A stretch of 46,422 bases of DNA from a virus. Numbering within the stretch: the first letter of the stretch is position 1; each line of letters opens with the position of its first letter. Of the stretch, positions 27,513-33,612 are shown one piece after another. The stretch lies in the IMG/VR virus record IMGVR_UViG_3300035670_000369, positions 1 to 46,422 of that record, one strand, 5' to 3'. The notes under the pieces are model-generated. The model saw nothing but the letters and a program-made list of their open reading frames with translations. It did no database searches and was not told the DNA's origin. Both the position numbers and the translations under genes were made by a program.

Positions 27513-27676
27513 TGTTTTTGTAGGATTAAATCTTTATTAATTTTAACGACCTTTATCACTTTTTCTGTTTGAATAATATCCGGGGATTTGAGTTTTTGCT
27601 CCCTAATCCACCGATAGACGTTTTGTGGCGCGTGACCTGTTTGTTTGCAGTATGCTGCTATGGATATGTAATTCAT
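27476..27676 (-). CDS. small HTH DNA-binding protein (MerR/excisionase type)
   Basis: 66 aa. SIAAYCKQTGHAPQNVYRWI is a helix-turn-helix with the arrangement used by excisionase and MerR-type binders, followed by a short wing (VIKVVKINKDLILQKQ). It overlaps both neighbours (27673-27676 and 27476-27512), making a tightly coupled group with the terminases. It may regulate the late promoter or help mark the packaging site; no integrase is present to pair with as an excisionase. Confidence 0.7.
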   Translation of the reverse strand: MNYISIAAYCKQTGHAPQNVYRWIREQKLKSPDIIQTEKVIKVVKINKDLILQKQWGHPKQNFQQT

Positions 27677-28008
27677 GGTCTTTTTAATTTTCTATTAATA
27701 ACTTCTTGCTCGTGTAAGATTCCTAAAGCATTGAAGATAATGGCTGATACATGATCTTCGTTAGGCTCTTCATTTGCCAGTTCATATTTATTGGCTAGGT
27801 ATTTTTGAATGTGACGAACTAATGATTTTTCATAAGACTCTATTGGGATTCCTTTTTTAAAGTTACCGGAACCGTATTTTGATTTTTTAGTGGTCATGTA
27901 CTGGGCATACTTTTTAAGGGCAATCCAAGAAATTGTTTCAATATAATCTTCTTTGTTATTTTGTGTGTCACGAATAGCTCCGGTTTTGAATTTTGTTATT
28001 TTCAACAT
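27673..28008 (-). CDS. dATP/dGTP diphosphohydrolase-like protein (DUF5664 type)
   Basis: 111 aa. KYGSGNFKKGIPIESYEKSL and VRHIQKYLANKYELANEEPN EDH, followed by VSAIIFNALGILHE, follow the all-helical KYG..N(F/W)KKG ... RH ... DHxAA..FN pattern of the DUF5664/MazZ-like nucleotide pyrophosphohydrolases. Acidic residues E/D-H on neighbouring helices would bind metal. The N-terminus is atypical. It is the first gene of the leftward operon, its ATG lying six bases from a -10 box. In Z-genome phages such proteins adjust dNTP pools, but no PurZ is encoded here, so that link is not supported. Confidence 0.6.
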   Translation of the reverse strand: MLKITKFKTGAIRDTQNNKEDYIETISWIALKKYAQYMTTKKSKYGSGNFKKGIPIESYEKSLVRHIQKYLANKYELANEEPNEDHVSAIIFNALGILHEQEVINRKLKRP

Positions 28009-28014
28009 AATACT

Positions 28015-28043
28015 ATATTAGCATAGTATAGTTTTAATTGCAA
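28015..28043 (-). promoter_or_regulatory. late-operon promoter, predicted leaderless
   Basis: On the minus strand TTGCAA (28038-28043), 17 bases, TAATAT (28015-28020), then six bases to the ATG at 28008. A start about seven bases after the -10 would make the ATG the first codon of the transcript. A palindromic stretch (ACTATA...TATAGT) overlaps it and may be an operator. Confidence 0.55.
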
Positions 28044-28054
28044 GTGATTTTTCA

Positions 28055-28090
28055 ATTACCACCCTATTTTTGATTACCACCCTATTTTTA
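28055..28090. repeat. tandem 18-bp repeat upstream of late promoter
   Basis: ATTACCACCCTATTTTTG is followed at once by the same 18 bases with one change (28073-28090). It lies 12 bases upstream of the late -35 box, where an activator or repressor pair could bind. Further ACCACCC and inverted GGGTGGT copies lie at about 28165 and 28213. Confidence 0.75.
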
Positions 28091-28234
28091 AATGGGTCCC
28101 CTTTTTATATTATAAATGCTTATATATTACTACGGTTATTCTCCAGTCCCTTTTTTGGGCGTGGGCGGGTGGTTTTTTGATGATCGGCTACCCCCTAGCA
28201 GATGATCTAATACCCCACCACCTGATAAATTATA

Positions 28235-28411
28235 TTTAAAATATGGCTTAAAATAAGGGTTTTTACAATAGCATATATCATATAATAGTCAATAGTTTAA
28301 AATATGGCTTAAAATAAGGGTAAAGTAAGCGTGTCGTGAAATGTATATTGCTAGCAACTGCCTGCTTTGGGCTTGCTGATCTTATATTCCTAAATGGCTT
28401 AAAATAAGGGT
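28235..28411. repeat. iteron-like repeats, three strong copies
   Basis: 28235-28260 and 28296-28321 are identical over 26 bases with core ATGGCTTAAAATAAGGGT. A third copy at 28391-28411 keeps 19 of the core bases. Spacing is 61 and about 90 bases, so it is not a regular CRISPR array. A fourth degenerate copy (AGCTTAAAATAAGA) lies at about 28678-28691, another partial one near 28607, and an inverted ACCCTTATTTT at about 28876-28886. Confidence 0.8.
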
Positions 28412-28947
28412 ATATTATACCATTTCAACCTTAAAACCAAATTTGAACTTGATTTATCATTTTTTTTCAAGATGTGGCTCTAGTTAGCCGTATTTGTGAT
28501 CGGGATTTCCGTAGAGGCATATATATCCTTAAATAAACACATATTTATAAGAAAAAAAAAAAAAAAACTAAAATAATTAATTCTTTTTAGTGATACATTG
28601 TATAATAAGGCTTAAAAAAAAATAATTTTTTTTTTAATAAAATTATACCCTCCCCGCTATTTGCCTTCACAAATATAGCTTAAAATAAGAAAATGACACC
28701 AAAAATCGCTTTTTCAACTTCTCAAAACACCAAAAAAACAGACTTCTGTTAAATATACATCAAATATACGCTTGTATTACACTTGAAAACGCCTAGATAC
28801 ACAACTGTAAAACAACAGCTATACAGCCGATATACATTGCACCTGTCAATGGTTTCCCTGTCAAATCGCCAAAAAACCCTTATTTTACAACCCTTTTTCA
28901 CCACTCAAAAACTACAACACACCAAAACCCCACTATCAAGCTATACA

Positions 28948-28987
28948 ATACTATCATACATACTATTATACTATCATACAAAGGTCG
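28948..28987 (+). promoter_or_regulatory. candidate early promoter with doubled -10/operator motif
   Basis: ATACTATCATACA occurs at 28948-28960 and again at 28968-28980, 20 bases apart. The second copy contains TATCAT (28972-28977), followed by AAAGGTCG (28980-28987), the same octamer found just after the TATAAT box at 31891. It sits 24-40 bases before the first early gene. The -35 is not clear. Confidence 0.4.
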
Positions 28988-29010
28988 TCAACAATTTAAT
29001 AAAATAAAAA

Positions 29011-29193
29011 ATGACAACAAAATATCTCTTTAATAGATCTTATTCCGGCCAACACGCCCGCTCTCGCCTAACGGCACTAGCCCGCCGTTACGCCCGCCTT
29101 ATCCCCGCCCGTATCCTTACCGGCCTACAAGCTGGCTTGCTGGTCTTAATAGCTTGGATCTTTATTACTCTTTATTTAATAGCAACTAATTAA
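29011..29193 (+). CDS. small basic membrane protein, 60 aa
   Basis: The first 35 residues are strongly basic (SGQHARSRLTALARRYARLI), followed by one membrane helix (LQAGLLVLIAWIFITLYLIA). The first early gene after the divergence region. A positively charged inner face and single anchor suit an early protein acting at the host membrane or nucleoid. Its codons (CGC, GCC, CTC) are more GC-rich than neighbouring DNA. Not recognised. Confidence 0.6.
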   Translation: MTTKYLFNRSYSGQHARSRLTALARRYARLIPARILTGLQAGLLVLIAWIFITLYLIATN

Positions 29194-29199
29194 AAAACT

Positions 29200-29355
29200 A
29201 TGTTTATATCACCCCTAAACAACACCGGCCTCTACTATATAAACTTCCGCTTTAACGGCCTAGACTACACCGCTACCGGCTTTTCTTCTGCCGGCCTTAT
29301 CAACTGGGCTTTTGAACAGATCGCAATAGCCCGATCATTTAACGCTTGGAAATAA
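29200..29355 (+). CDS. hypothetical protein, 51 aa
   Basis: MFISPLNNTGLYYINFRFNG then DYTATGFSSAGLINWAFEQI and a basic end. It shares the GC-rich codon choice of the previous gene, from which it is separated by six bases, and precedes the next gene by four, so it belongs to a short three-gene run. No motif recognised. Confidence 0.5.
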   Translation: MFISPLNNTGLYYINFRFNGLDYTATGFSSAGLINWAFEQIAIARSFNAWK

Positions 29356-29359
29356 CACA

Positions 29360-29680
29360 ATGCAAAAAACATCACCAAAACTTCTAAAAACCTATCCTTT
29401 TTATCATTTCAAAACCGCACAAGACTTCCAAAAGTTTTTACAGACAAAATATAAAAAAGGATCAGAAAAAATAGACTATATAGACATTGCCGGTATTTTA
29501 TATACTATGGAAAATTACGACATGGATGGCCGAGAAATATCCTACTACAACAAACGCACCGGACTCGGCTTTACTATCACCACATCTAACCGCTACAACC
29601 CTTCCGGCTTTACTGATGCAATAGTAGATGATCCCTACCTTATAGGATGTTATAGAAACGATATAACCTTTATTGACTAA
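29360..29680 (+). CDS. hypothetical early protein, 106 aa
   Basis: A lysine-rich helical start (LLKTYPFYHFKTAQDFQKFL) leads to a small alpha/beta part with YNKRTGLGFTITTSNRYNPS and an acidic end. Third gene of the early run and the last before a structured spacer. Not recognised. Confidence 0.55.
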   Translation: MQKTSPKLLKTYPFYHFKTAQDFQKFLQTKYKKGSEKIDYIDIAGILYTMENYDMDGREISYYNKRTGLGFTITTSNRYNPSGFTDAIVDDPYLIGCYRNDITFID

Positions 29681-29776
29681 CCTTGTCTTTACCTATACCG
29701 GCCATTATTGCAATAACGGCCGGCAAGGTGAATGCAAAAGCACTCACTGCCCTAGCTAAACCTTGCTAACGGCTAG
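29681..29776 (+). ncRNA. three-hairpin structured spacer, possible small RNA
   Basis: Three stems follow one another. The first is CCGGCC (29698-29703) with GGCCGG (29718-29723), containing an inner TTATT/AATAA stem, plus flanking CCTTG/CAAGG. The second is GTGAATGC/GCACTCAC around AAAA at about 29728-29747. The third is CTAGC (29752-29756) with GCTAG (29772-29776). It lies in a 123-base gap without an ORF. Whether it is a stable RNA or a processing and attenuation region cannot be told from sequence. Confidence 0.5.
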
Positions 29777-29803
29777 ATCTTTAACAACTAAATAAAAAAT
29801 AAA

Positions 29804-30232
29804 ATGAACTACAAAAAACAAGCAGACAATTTTTTGACTAAGTATAATTTAACTCTTAATATAAGAGATGCTATACCTCAAAAAATGCCGTTATGGTGTA
29901 AAGAAGGGGAAAAGCACGGCATAAATTATTACTGCTCACTAGTCAATAAAGAAGGGAAAAACTACTCTTTTGACTTTTGGGGAAGCATAGCAGACGCTGA
30001 AAAAGTAAGACATGGCGAAAAGAGAAATTGTTGTCCTTCAAATTACGATATCCTAGCTTGTCTTGATACTCTGTCAGACGGTTATAGTTTTGAAGATTTT
30101 TGCTCATCTTATGGCTACAATACAGACAGCCGAACAGCAGAGAAAACCTATAAAGCCGTTATGAAGCAAATTGCTGGCCTTAAAAAGATACTACCACCGG
30201 AAGCAATAGCTGAACTTAACGAAATAGAATAA
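29804..30232 (+). CDS. conserved phage protein of unknown function, 142 aa
   Basis: Recalls a common phage family: MNYKKQADNFLTKYNLTLNI, a beta segment (YYCSLVNKEGKNYSFDFWGS), then SNYDILACLDTLSDGYSFED and FCSSYGYNTDSRTAEKTYKA, and a final helix. The segment 'PxxYDxLxCL ... FEDFCxxYGYDxDSRxAExxYxAV' is shared widely, yet no function is known to me. It starts after a structured spacer and an A-rich leader. Confidence 0.75.
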   Translation: MNYKKQADNFLTKYNLTLNIRDAIPQKMPLWCKEGEKHGINYYCSLVNKEGKNYSFDFWGSIADAEKVRHGEKRNCCPSNYDILACLDTLSDGYSFEDFCSSYGYNTDSRTAEKTYKAVMKQIAGLKKILPPEAIAELNEIE

Positions 30233-30233
30233 C

Positions 30234-30341
30234 ATGCAAAACATAACCCTCCTCACTCTCGGCCAACTCCTAACCCACCCTAACCCCACTATCCGCCGGC
30301 TGGCTGGATCAATACTCAAGCTATTGCAAAAATCATTTTAA
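30234..30341 (+). CDS. 35-aa peptide, phage/CPR family
   Basis: MQNITLLTLGQLLTHPNPTI RRLAGSILKLLQKSF (split for length). One amphipathic helix with the pattern LLTHPNxTIRRxAxSILKxLQ that I recall as widespread in small phage and CPR proteins. It begins two bases after the previous stop and precedes a terminator, so it ends an operon. Confidence 0.5.
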   Translation: MQNITLLTLGQLLTHPNPTIRRLAGSILKLLQKSF

Positions 30342-30384
30342 CCTTTTCAACTCTAGCCGGCCTATAACAACGCCGGCAGAAACT

Positions 30385-30426
30385 AAAAAGCAAAATATCC
30401 GCAAGGGGATCATTTTGCTTTTTTTT
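30385..30426 (+). terminator. bidirectional intrinsic terminator
   Basis: AAAAAGCAAAAT (30385-30396) pairs with ATTTTGCTTTTT (30412-30423) and TCC with GGGA near the loop; a T-run follows, and A-runs precede it, so it can act in both directions. A second short hairpin (GCCGGC ... GCCGGC) lies just upstream. Confidence 0.8.
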
Positions 30427-30460
30427 GTTATCTCAAACCAACCCCTGCATTTACCTCTTT

Positions 30461-30595
30461 TTAAGGGGGCAGATAAAAATTATTTTTGAAAATCATTTTG
30501 TCAATAATTCCAAAACAAAGGTCGGGAATTGTTGCCAAATAATTTATCAAAAAAAAGTTGTGTTTCCCCCGCACATTAAATTGGGGCATTATAAA
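30461..30595 (+). repeat. duplicated intergenic cassette, copy 1
   Basis: Elements in order: TTAAGGGGGCAGATAAAAAT (30461-30480), a GGTCGGG box near 30520, TCAAAAAAAAGTTGTGTTTC (about 30547) and GGGCATTAT (about 30584). All recur in order at 32292-32423, except that the central box is inverted (CCCCGACC). It lies directly before the gene at 30600. Confidence 0.6.
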
Positions 30596-30599
30596 AATA

Positions 30600-30815
30600 A
30601 TGAAAAACTATTATGTTAGAGCAGATTTGGGAGAAGAAGTGCCAAGCTATGATTTTATTGTCAAAGCTAAGACACAAGAAGAAGCAGAGAAATTAGCCGA
30701 GAAAGAATTAAAAGAAAGTTATGCAGAACAGTGGAGTTATGGTGTGGGTGGAATTGATTTTAGTTGTTATGAAATAACAGCCGAAGAATTATTAGCACGC
30801 TTAACTATTAACTAA
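30600..30815 (+). CDS. hypothetical early protein, 71 aa
   Basis: MKNYYVRADLGEEVPSYDFI then VKAKTQEEAEKLAEKELKES, an alpha/beta fold with a repeated EEAEKLAEKE helix, ending EITAEELLARLTIN. The upstream ATG at 30558 would add 14 residues; the 30600 start fits the A-rich leader AAAATAATG. It follows the intergenic cassette. Confidence 0.6.
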   Translation: MKNYYVRADLGEEVPSYDFIVKAKTQEEAEKLAEKELKESYAEQWSYGVGGIDFSCYEITAEELLARLTIN

Positions 30816-30816
30816 C

Positions 30817-31017
30817 ATGACCTCACAACAATTTAAAGCCAAAATAGAAGCCCTAGCCCTACAAACCGATAAGGCCAACGCTGATCACCCTTATAGGCAA
30901 ACAGCCATAGCGATCATAGAACAAGTCCTAGAACCCCATTTTGGAGGCATAAATGGCACACTCTACTACACCCTTGAGGATGAGCTAGTCAATTTATTAG
31001 ATAATTATTTAAAGTAA
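30817..31017 (+). CDS. hypothetical early protein, 66 aa
   Basis: An all-helical small protein (FKAKIEALALQTDKANADHP; TAIAIIEQVLEPHFGG) with acidic EDELVNLLDNYLK end. It begins one base after the previous stop and its own TAATG stop overlaps the next start. Not recognised beyond its resemblance to small CPR-phage helical proteins. Confidence 0.6.
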   Translation: MTSQQFKAKIEALALQTDKANADHPYRQTAIAIIEQVLEPHFGGINGTLYYTLEDELVNLLDNYLK

Positions 31018-31181
31018 TGAATAACGACACACAAATTATCCACCACTTATGGTGGTTGCGATCGTTCCTTGACAGGCAGTTTAGCAACAAGGAATACAAG
31101 CAAGTAATTGATGAGGAATTAGACACGGACACAATCAAAGAGCTTGAGAGTTTATTAACCCACATTAAAGAAAATTATTAA
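31017..31181 (+). CDS. hypothetical early protein, 54 aa
   Basis: MNNDTQIIHHLWWLRSFLDR then a helix-rich acidic part (VIDEELDTDTIKELESLLTH). Its ATG shares one base with the stop of the preceding gene (TAATG), so translation is coupled. No motif recognised. Confidence 0.5.
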   Translation: MNNDTQIIHHLWWLRSFLDRQFSNKEYKQVIDEELDTDTIKELESLLTHIKENY

Positions 31182-31182
31182 C

Positions 31183-31497
31183 ATGAAAAAACAAATAGAC
31201 TACTATGGCAACGAAGCAAATTATATCCACTTAAAGTTTGGGGACGCTAGAAAACACTATTTTTTTACATCAGACTTTGTAGAAAAATATCCCGTGTTCT
31301 CTAAAGAATATGCCAAGTATTTTGACTATAATAATGAAGCACAATTTAAAAATCCATTTCAAATTGTTGCTTATGCTTATAAAAATAAAATACCAGTCCA
31401 TTTTTACTACAATTTCACAGACACACCCGCTAAAAATGAAAAAGAAATAATGGACTATCTTACACGAGAACAATCTTTTATTAGCGAATTAAAATAA
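31183..31497 (+). CDS. hypothetical early protein, 104 aa
   Basis: An aromatic-rich alpha/beta protein (ANYIHLKFGDARKHYFFTSD; EYAKYFDYNNEAQFKNPFQI) with a C-terminal helix. One base from the previous stop and five from the next start. No family recognised. Confidence 0.55.
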   Translation: MKKQIDYYGNEANYIHLKFGDARKHYFFTSDFVEKYPVFSKEYAKYFDYNNEAQFKNPFQIVAYAYKNKIPVHFYYNFTDTPAKNEKEIMDYLTREQSFISELK

Positions 31498-31501
31498 AAC
31501 T

Positions 31502-31792
31502 ATGAAACTATACGCAAAACTAACCTCCGAGCGAGGTAAAGAAATCACCAAGTCCGGCAACGACTGGCTGAAAATAGAAGTGCAAGATGAGAATAGAAAT
31601 ATCATCTTTACAAAGACACTATATCCAAACAAAACGAAATTAAAGGCCACCGAACCGGAAGCTGATGAATACTCTTGTAATTGTAATGAGGGAGGTAAAA
31701 CAGAAAACCATATCTTTTGGACTATGGAGAACTACCGAGAGCAAGGTAACCCAATCTGTCCGTTCTGTGATGATGAGATGTATAAGATATAA
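31502..31792 (+). CDS. small zinc-ribbon protein, 96 aa
   Basis: A beta-rich N-terminus (KLYAKLTSERGKEITKSGND) followed by two Cys pairs, CNCNEGG and CPFCDDE near residue 88, which could bind one zinc. It closes the operon that ends at the palindromic terminator. Probably a nucleic-acid- or protein-binding early protein; not identified. Confidence 0.6.
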   Translation: MKLYAKLTSERGKEITKSGNDWLKIEVQDENRNIIFTKTLYPNKTKLKATEPEADEYSCNCNEGGKTENHIFWTMENYREQGNPICPFCDDEMYKI

Positions 31793-31838
31793 AGAGCAAG
31801 CGTAAAACCCCGCCACAAGGCAACGGGTAAAACAGAAG

Positions 31839-31870
31839 CTCACTAGCGATCGCTAGTGAGTCTTTTGTTG
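31839..31870 (+). terminator. intrinsic terminator with perfect 22-bp palindrome
   Basis: 31839-31860 is a perfect palindrome with centre GCGATCGC, followed by TCTTTTGTTGTTT. It ends the preceding early operon before the promoter at 31868. Confidence 0.8.
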
Positions 31871-31896
31871 TTTCAAATGTGTCTTGCAATTATAAT
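31868..31896 (+). promoter_or_regulatory. early promoter for the denV-like gene
   Basis: TATAAT (31891-31896) with TTGTTT (31868-31873) 17 bases upstream. The AAAGGTCG octamer (31898-31905) lies at the expected start, as it does near 28980. The gene starts at 31936. Confidence 0.6.
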
Positions 31897-31935
31897 CAAA
31901 GGTCGTGCAAGGCAGATCAGAAATAATAAAACAAT

Positions 31936-32295
31936 ATGACAAGAATTAATGTCGGTATAGATCCCACAGATCTACACCCTAAACACCTCATTGCCGAACA
32001 CAGAGAAATAAAACGTATACCCAATGCTGTTAGAACTGGCCGTGCCGTTATCAAGAACCTACCCGAACACTTTACTCTCGGCACAGGCCATGTAAAGTTT
32101 TTCTATAACAAGCTAGGTTATTTACTTGAACGCTACCGAGAATTATACCTCGAATGTTTGAGGCGTGGTTTTGAGGTCCAAAATTACGAGAGTGCGTGGC
32201 GTGATATACCGCCCGAACTTATGGGAAGCTATACTCCCACCGAAGCCGATAAACGACTAATAGAAGTTAGAATACGGGAAAAACTATCCCATTAA
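31936..32295 (+). CDS. denV: pyrimidine dimer DNA glycosylase/AP lyase (T4 DenV family)
   Basis: 119 aa (T4 endonuclease V: 138). MTRINVGIDPTDLHPKHLIA places Thr2 as the catalytic N-terminus and AEHREI (Glu24, equal to Glu23 of T4) as the second catalytic acid; HVKFFYNKLGYLLERYRELY matches the conserved central helix. It nicks DNA at UV-induced pyrimidine dimers for repair by the host. It has its own promoter and terminator context, and its stop is followed by the second copy of the intergenic cassette. Confidence 0.9.
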   Translation: MTRINVGIDPTDLHPKHLIAEHREIKRIPNAVRTGRAVIKNLPEHFTLGTGHVKFFYNKLGYLLERYRELYLECLRRGFEVQNYESAWRDIPPELMGSYTPTEADKRLIEVRIREKLSH

Positions 32296-32423
32296 GGGGG
32301 CAGGTGAAAATAAAAATTAGGTTTTGACTCTTATAAAAATCTGAACATTTTACTCCCCGACCTTATTTTGCAACACCTTTCAAAAAAGTTGTGTTTTTCC
32401 ACCAAATAGTTTCTGGGCGTTAT
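32292..32423 (+). repeat. duplicated intergenic cassette, copy 2
   Basis: TTAAGGGGGCAGGTGAAAAT (32292-32311) differs from copy 1 at two bases; CCCCGACC (about 32354) is the inverse of copy 1's box; TCAAAAAAGTTGTGTTT (32380) and GGGCGTTAT (about 32415) follow. It overlaps the last bases of the denV-like gene and precedes the promoter at 32437. Confidence 0.6.
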
Positions 32424-32436
32424 CAACATCTATCAC

Positions 32437-32464
32437 TTGACTCCTGTAATACACTTGCTATACT
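32437..32464 (+). promoter_or_regulatory. strong sigma70-type promoter for the RHH regulator
   Basis: TTGACT (32437-32442), 16 bases, TATACT (32459-32464), nearly the same as the promoter at 40034. The gene begins 60 bases on. Confidence 0.75.
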
Positions 32465-32523
32465 GTTAGTAATTAGATGGGAAGATCTAGGTCGAAATTA
32501 ATAATTAATTAGTTATATTAAAA

Positions 32524-32973
32524 ATGAAACAAACTAAAGACACAATATACTCAATCAGATTATCAGCAAGAACTTGCGACATGTTAGAAGAACTGAAAGA
32601 TGATATCGGAGCCTTTTCTGGAGCCGATGTCATGAGGCAGGCAATTTATTACTTCTATCAGAAGTATCATAACACTAAGTATCTACCACAGAAGATGATC
32701 CAATCTTCTACTGGCAAAGAGCAACCAAAGCCTAAACTAACTCAAGAGCAGAAAGAGGAAAAGAAACGCTTTGATATCTGCTATGCTCTTGGTGGCACGA
32801 TCGTAGAGAAGAACGGGGCTAAGAACTGCTTATACAAAACCTATGAGGTGGTAAATCCAAGCTTGGTCGAGGCTTATGAGAACCAAGTACCATTCTCAAT
32901 GTTGGATGATTCATTAGTTAAAAATCAATTTAACCCATCAAAAGAAGAATGCGAAAGAATAATGAACAAATAG
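32524..32973 (+). CDS. ribbon-helix-helix regulator, 149 aa
   Basis: The N-terminal 45 residues (DTIYSIRLSARTCDMLEELK; GAFSGADVMRQAIYYFYQKY) follow the strand-helix-helix plan of MetJ/Arc proteins, with IYSIRL as the DNA-contact strand. The C-terminal part (DICYALGGTIVEKNGAKNCL) is a separate domain of unknown fold. It has a strong own promoter and could control the early genes. It overlaps the next gene by 25 bases. Confidence 0.7.
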   Translation: MKQTKDTIYSIRLSARTCDMLEELKDDIGAFSGADVMRQAIYYFYQKYHNTKYLPQKMIQSSTGKEQPKPKLTQEQKEEKKRFDICYALGGTIVEKNGAKNCLYKTYEVVNPSLVEAYENQVPFSMLDDSLVKNQFNPSKEECERIMNK

Positions 32974-33137
32974 TAGCTGAATTCACCAAACTTGGGCAAT
33001 GTATTGCCACTGAATATTCTCTTGGTGAACAATTAATTCAGCTCACCAAAGAGCAGAGACAAGCTCATCAGGCAACTCTCGCACAGCAAGATATCTGCAA
33101 TAATTTAAAAAACGATGAAGAAGTGTCAACTGTGTAA
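32949..33137 (+). CDS. hypothetical early protein, 62 aa
   Basis: Helical, Gln-rich (EQIVAEFTKLGQCIATEYSL; TKEQRQAHQATLAQQDI). It starts inside the regulator's last codons and overlaps the zinc-ribbon gene by 23 bases, so all three are coupled. Function unknown. Confidence 0.6.
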   Translation: MRKNNEQIVAEFTKLGQCIATEYSLGEQLIQLTKEQRQAHQATLAQQDICNNLKNDEEVSTV

Positions 33138-33267
33138 TGGAAAAAATGTTATTTTGGTACACCGGTCGAATGTACCACATGGAGATTATTTTATTCCTTG
33201 TAAATGTCTATTAAAAGATGGAACAAGAAAGCTTAGATGTAAACGAACCAAAAGAACCAGTCGATGA
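33115..33267 (+). CDS. zinc-ribbon protein, 50 aa
   Basis: MKKCQLCNGKNVILVHRSNV PHGDYFIPCKC then a basic tail (LRCKRTKRTSR). CxxC and CxC with a His between them would bind one zinc, and the basic tail suggests nucleic-acid binding. It overlaps both neighbours. Confidence 0.6.
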   Translation: MKKCQLCNGKNVILVHRSNVPHGDYFIPCKCLLKDGTRKLRCKRTKRTSR

Positions 33268-33322
33268 GAGTAAAGAAGATGACCCCGATGAATACTATGA
33301 TAATTTAGATGGGGGGAGTTAA
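33218..33322 (+). CDS. 34-aa acidic peptide
   Basis: MEQESLDVNEPKEPVDESKE then DDPDEYYDNLDGGS; very acidic, probably unstructured. It starts within the zinc-ribbon gene in another frame and overlaps it by 50 bases. A DNA mimic or inhibitor is possible; support is only the open frame and coupling. Confidence 0.4.
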   Translation: MEQESLDVNEPKEPVDESKEDDPDEYYDNLDGGS

Positions 33323-33334
33323 TTAAATAAAAAT

Positions 33335-33580
33335 ATGACAAATACATTAGTAAATTCAGAAAATATAGTTGGTAATATTGGTTCGTGTGAAGTAAAATCA
33401 AACACCTATGCCCTTTCAAGTTTTTACAAAGAGACTGTGGCGGTAAATTCCTGCACAGGAGAAATTGTAAGTGATACAACGTGGTATGATTATAGTTATG
33501 TTTATAAACCAGGTATAATTATAGTGGTTATATTGGCGATTGTATTAGGTTTTGGTTTAATACTTCGTTTATTAGATTAG
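33335..33580 (+). CDS. small C-terminal-anchored membrane protein, 81 aa
   Basis: A 55-residue hydrophilic part with two Cys (IGSCEVKSNTYALSSFYKET; VAVNSCTGEIVSDT) precedes one membrane helix (PGIIIVVILAIVLGFGLILR). A tail anchor, likely orientation N-out or N-in not determinable. It follows an A-rich leader, with no Shine-Dalgarno. Confidence 0.6.
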   Translation: MTNTLVNSENIVGNIGSCEVKSNTYALSSFYKETVAVNSCTGEIVSDTTWYDYSYVYKPGIIIVVILAIVLGFGLILRLLD

Positions 33581-33612
33581 ACCAAAGTAGTTATTTAACA
33601 AATCAAAGAGGG

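Larger units (their letters stand above)
28009..29010. other. 1-kb divergent non-coding region, candidate origin and control region
   Basis: Between the leftward late operon and the rightward early operon there is no convincing gene. It holds the late promoter, a tandem 18-bp repeat, several copies of an ATGGCTTAAAATAAGGGT-type repeat, an A17 run near 28551-28567, T-rich tracts, and directly repeated -10-like motifs just before 29011. The AT-rich iteron-like layout at the divergence point is what one expects of an origin plus regulatory hub. Roughly 28412-28670 shows nothing I can assign except the homopolymer tracts. Confidence 0.6.

Noticed and set aside
27476-27676. Excisionase implying a temperate phage
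   Set aside because: No integrase, attachment repeat or lysogeny repressor-operator set could be identified; the HTH is coupled to terminase genes.
28235-28411. Repeat-spacer pattern that could be a mini CRISPR array
   Set aside because: Only two copies are full length, spacing is uneven (35 and about 69 bases between copies), no cas gene or leader is present, and further copies are degenerate or inverted. Iterons or operators fit better.
28783-29007. Open frame of 74 codons starting at TTG in the divergence region
   Set aside because: Low-complexity Ser/Thr/Tyr/Leu protein over repeats and promoter-like motifs; no usable ATG start and it would cover the early promoter.
31839-31860. GCGATCGC palindrome as a cyanobacterial HIP1 element
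   Set aside because: Single copy inside a terminator stem followed by T-run; no other HIP1 copies seen.
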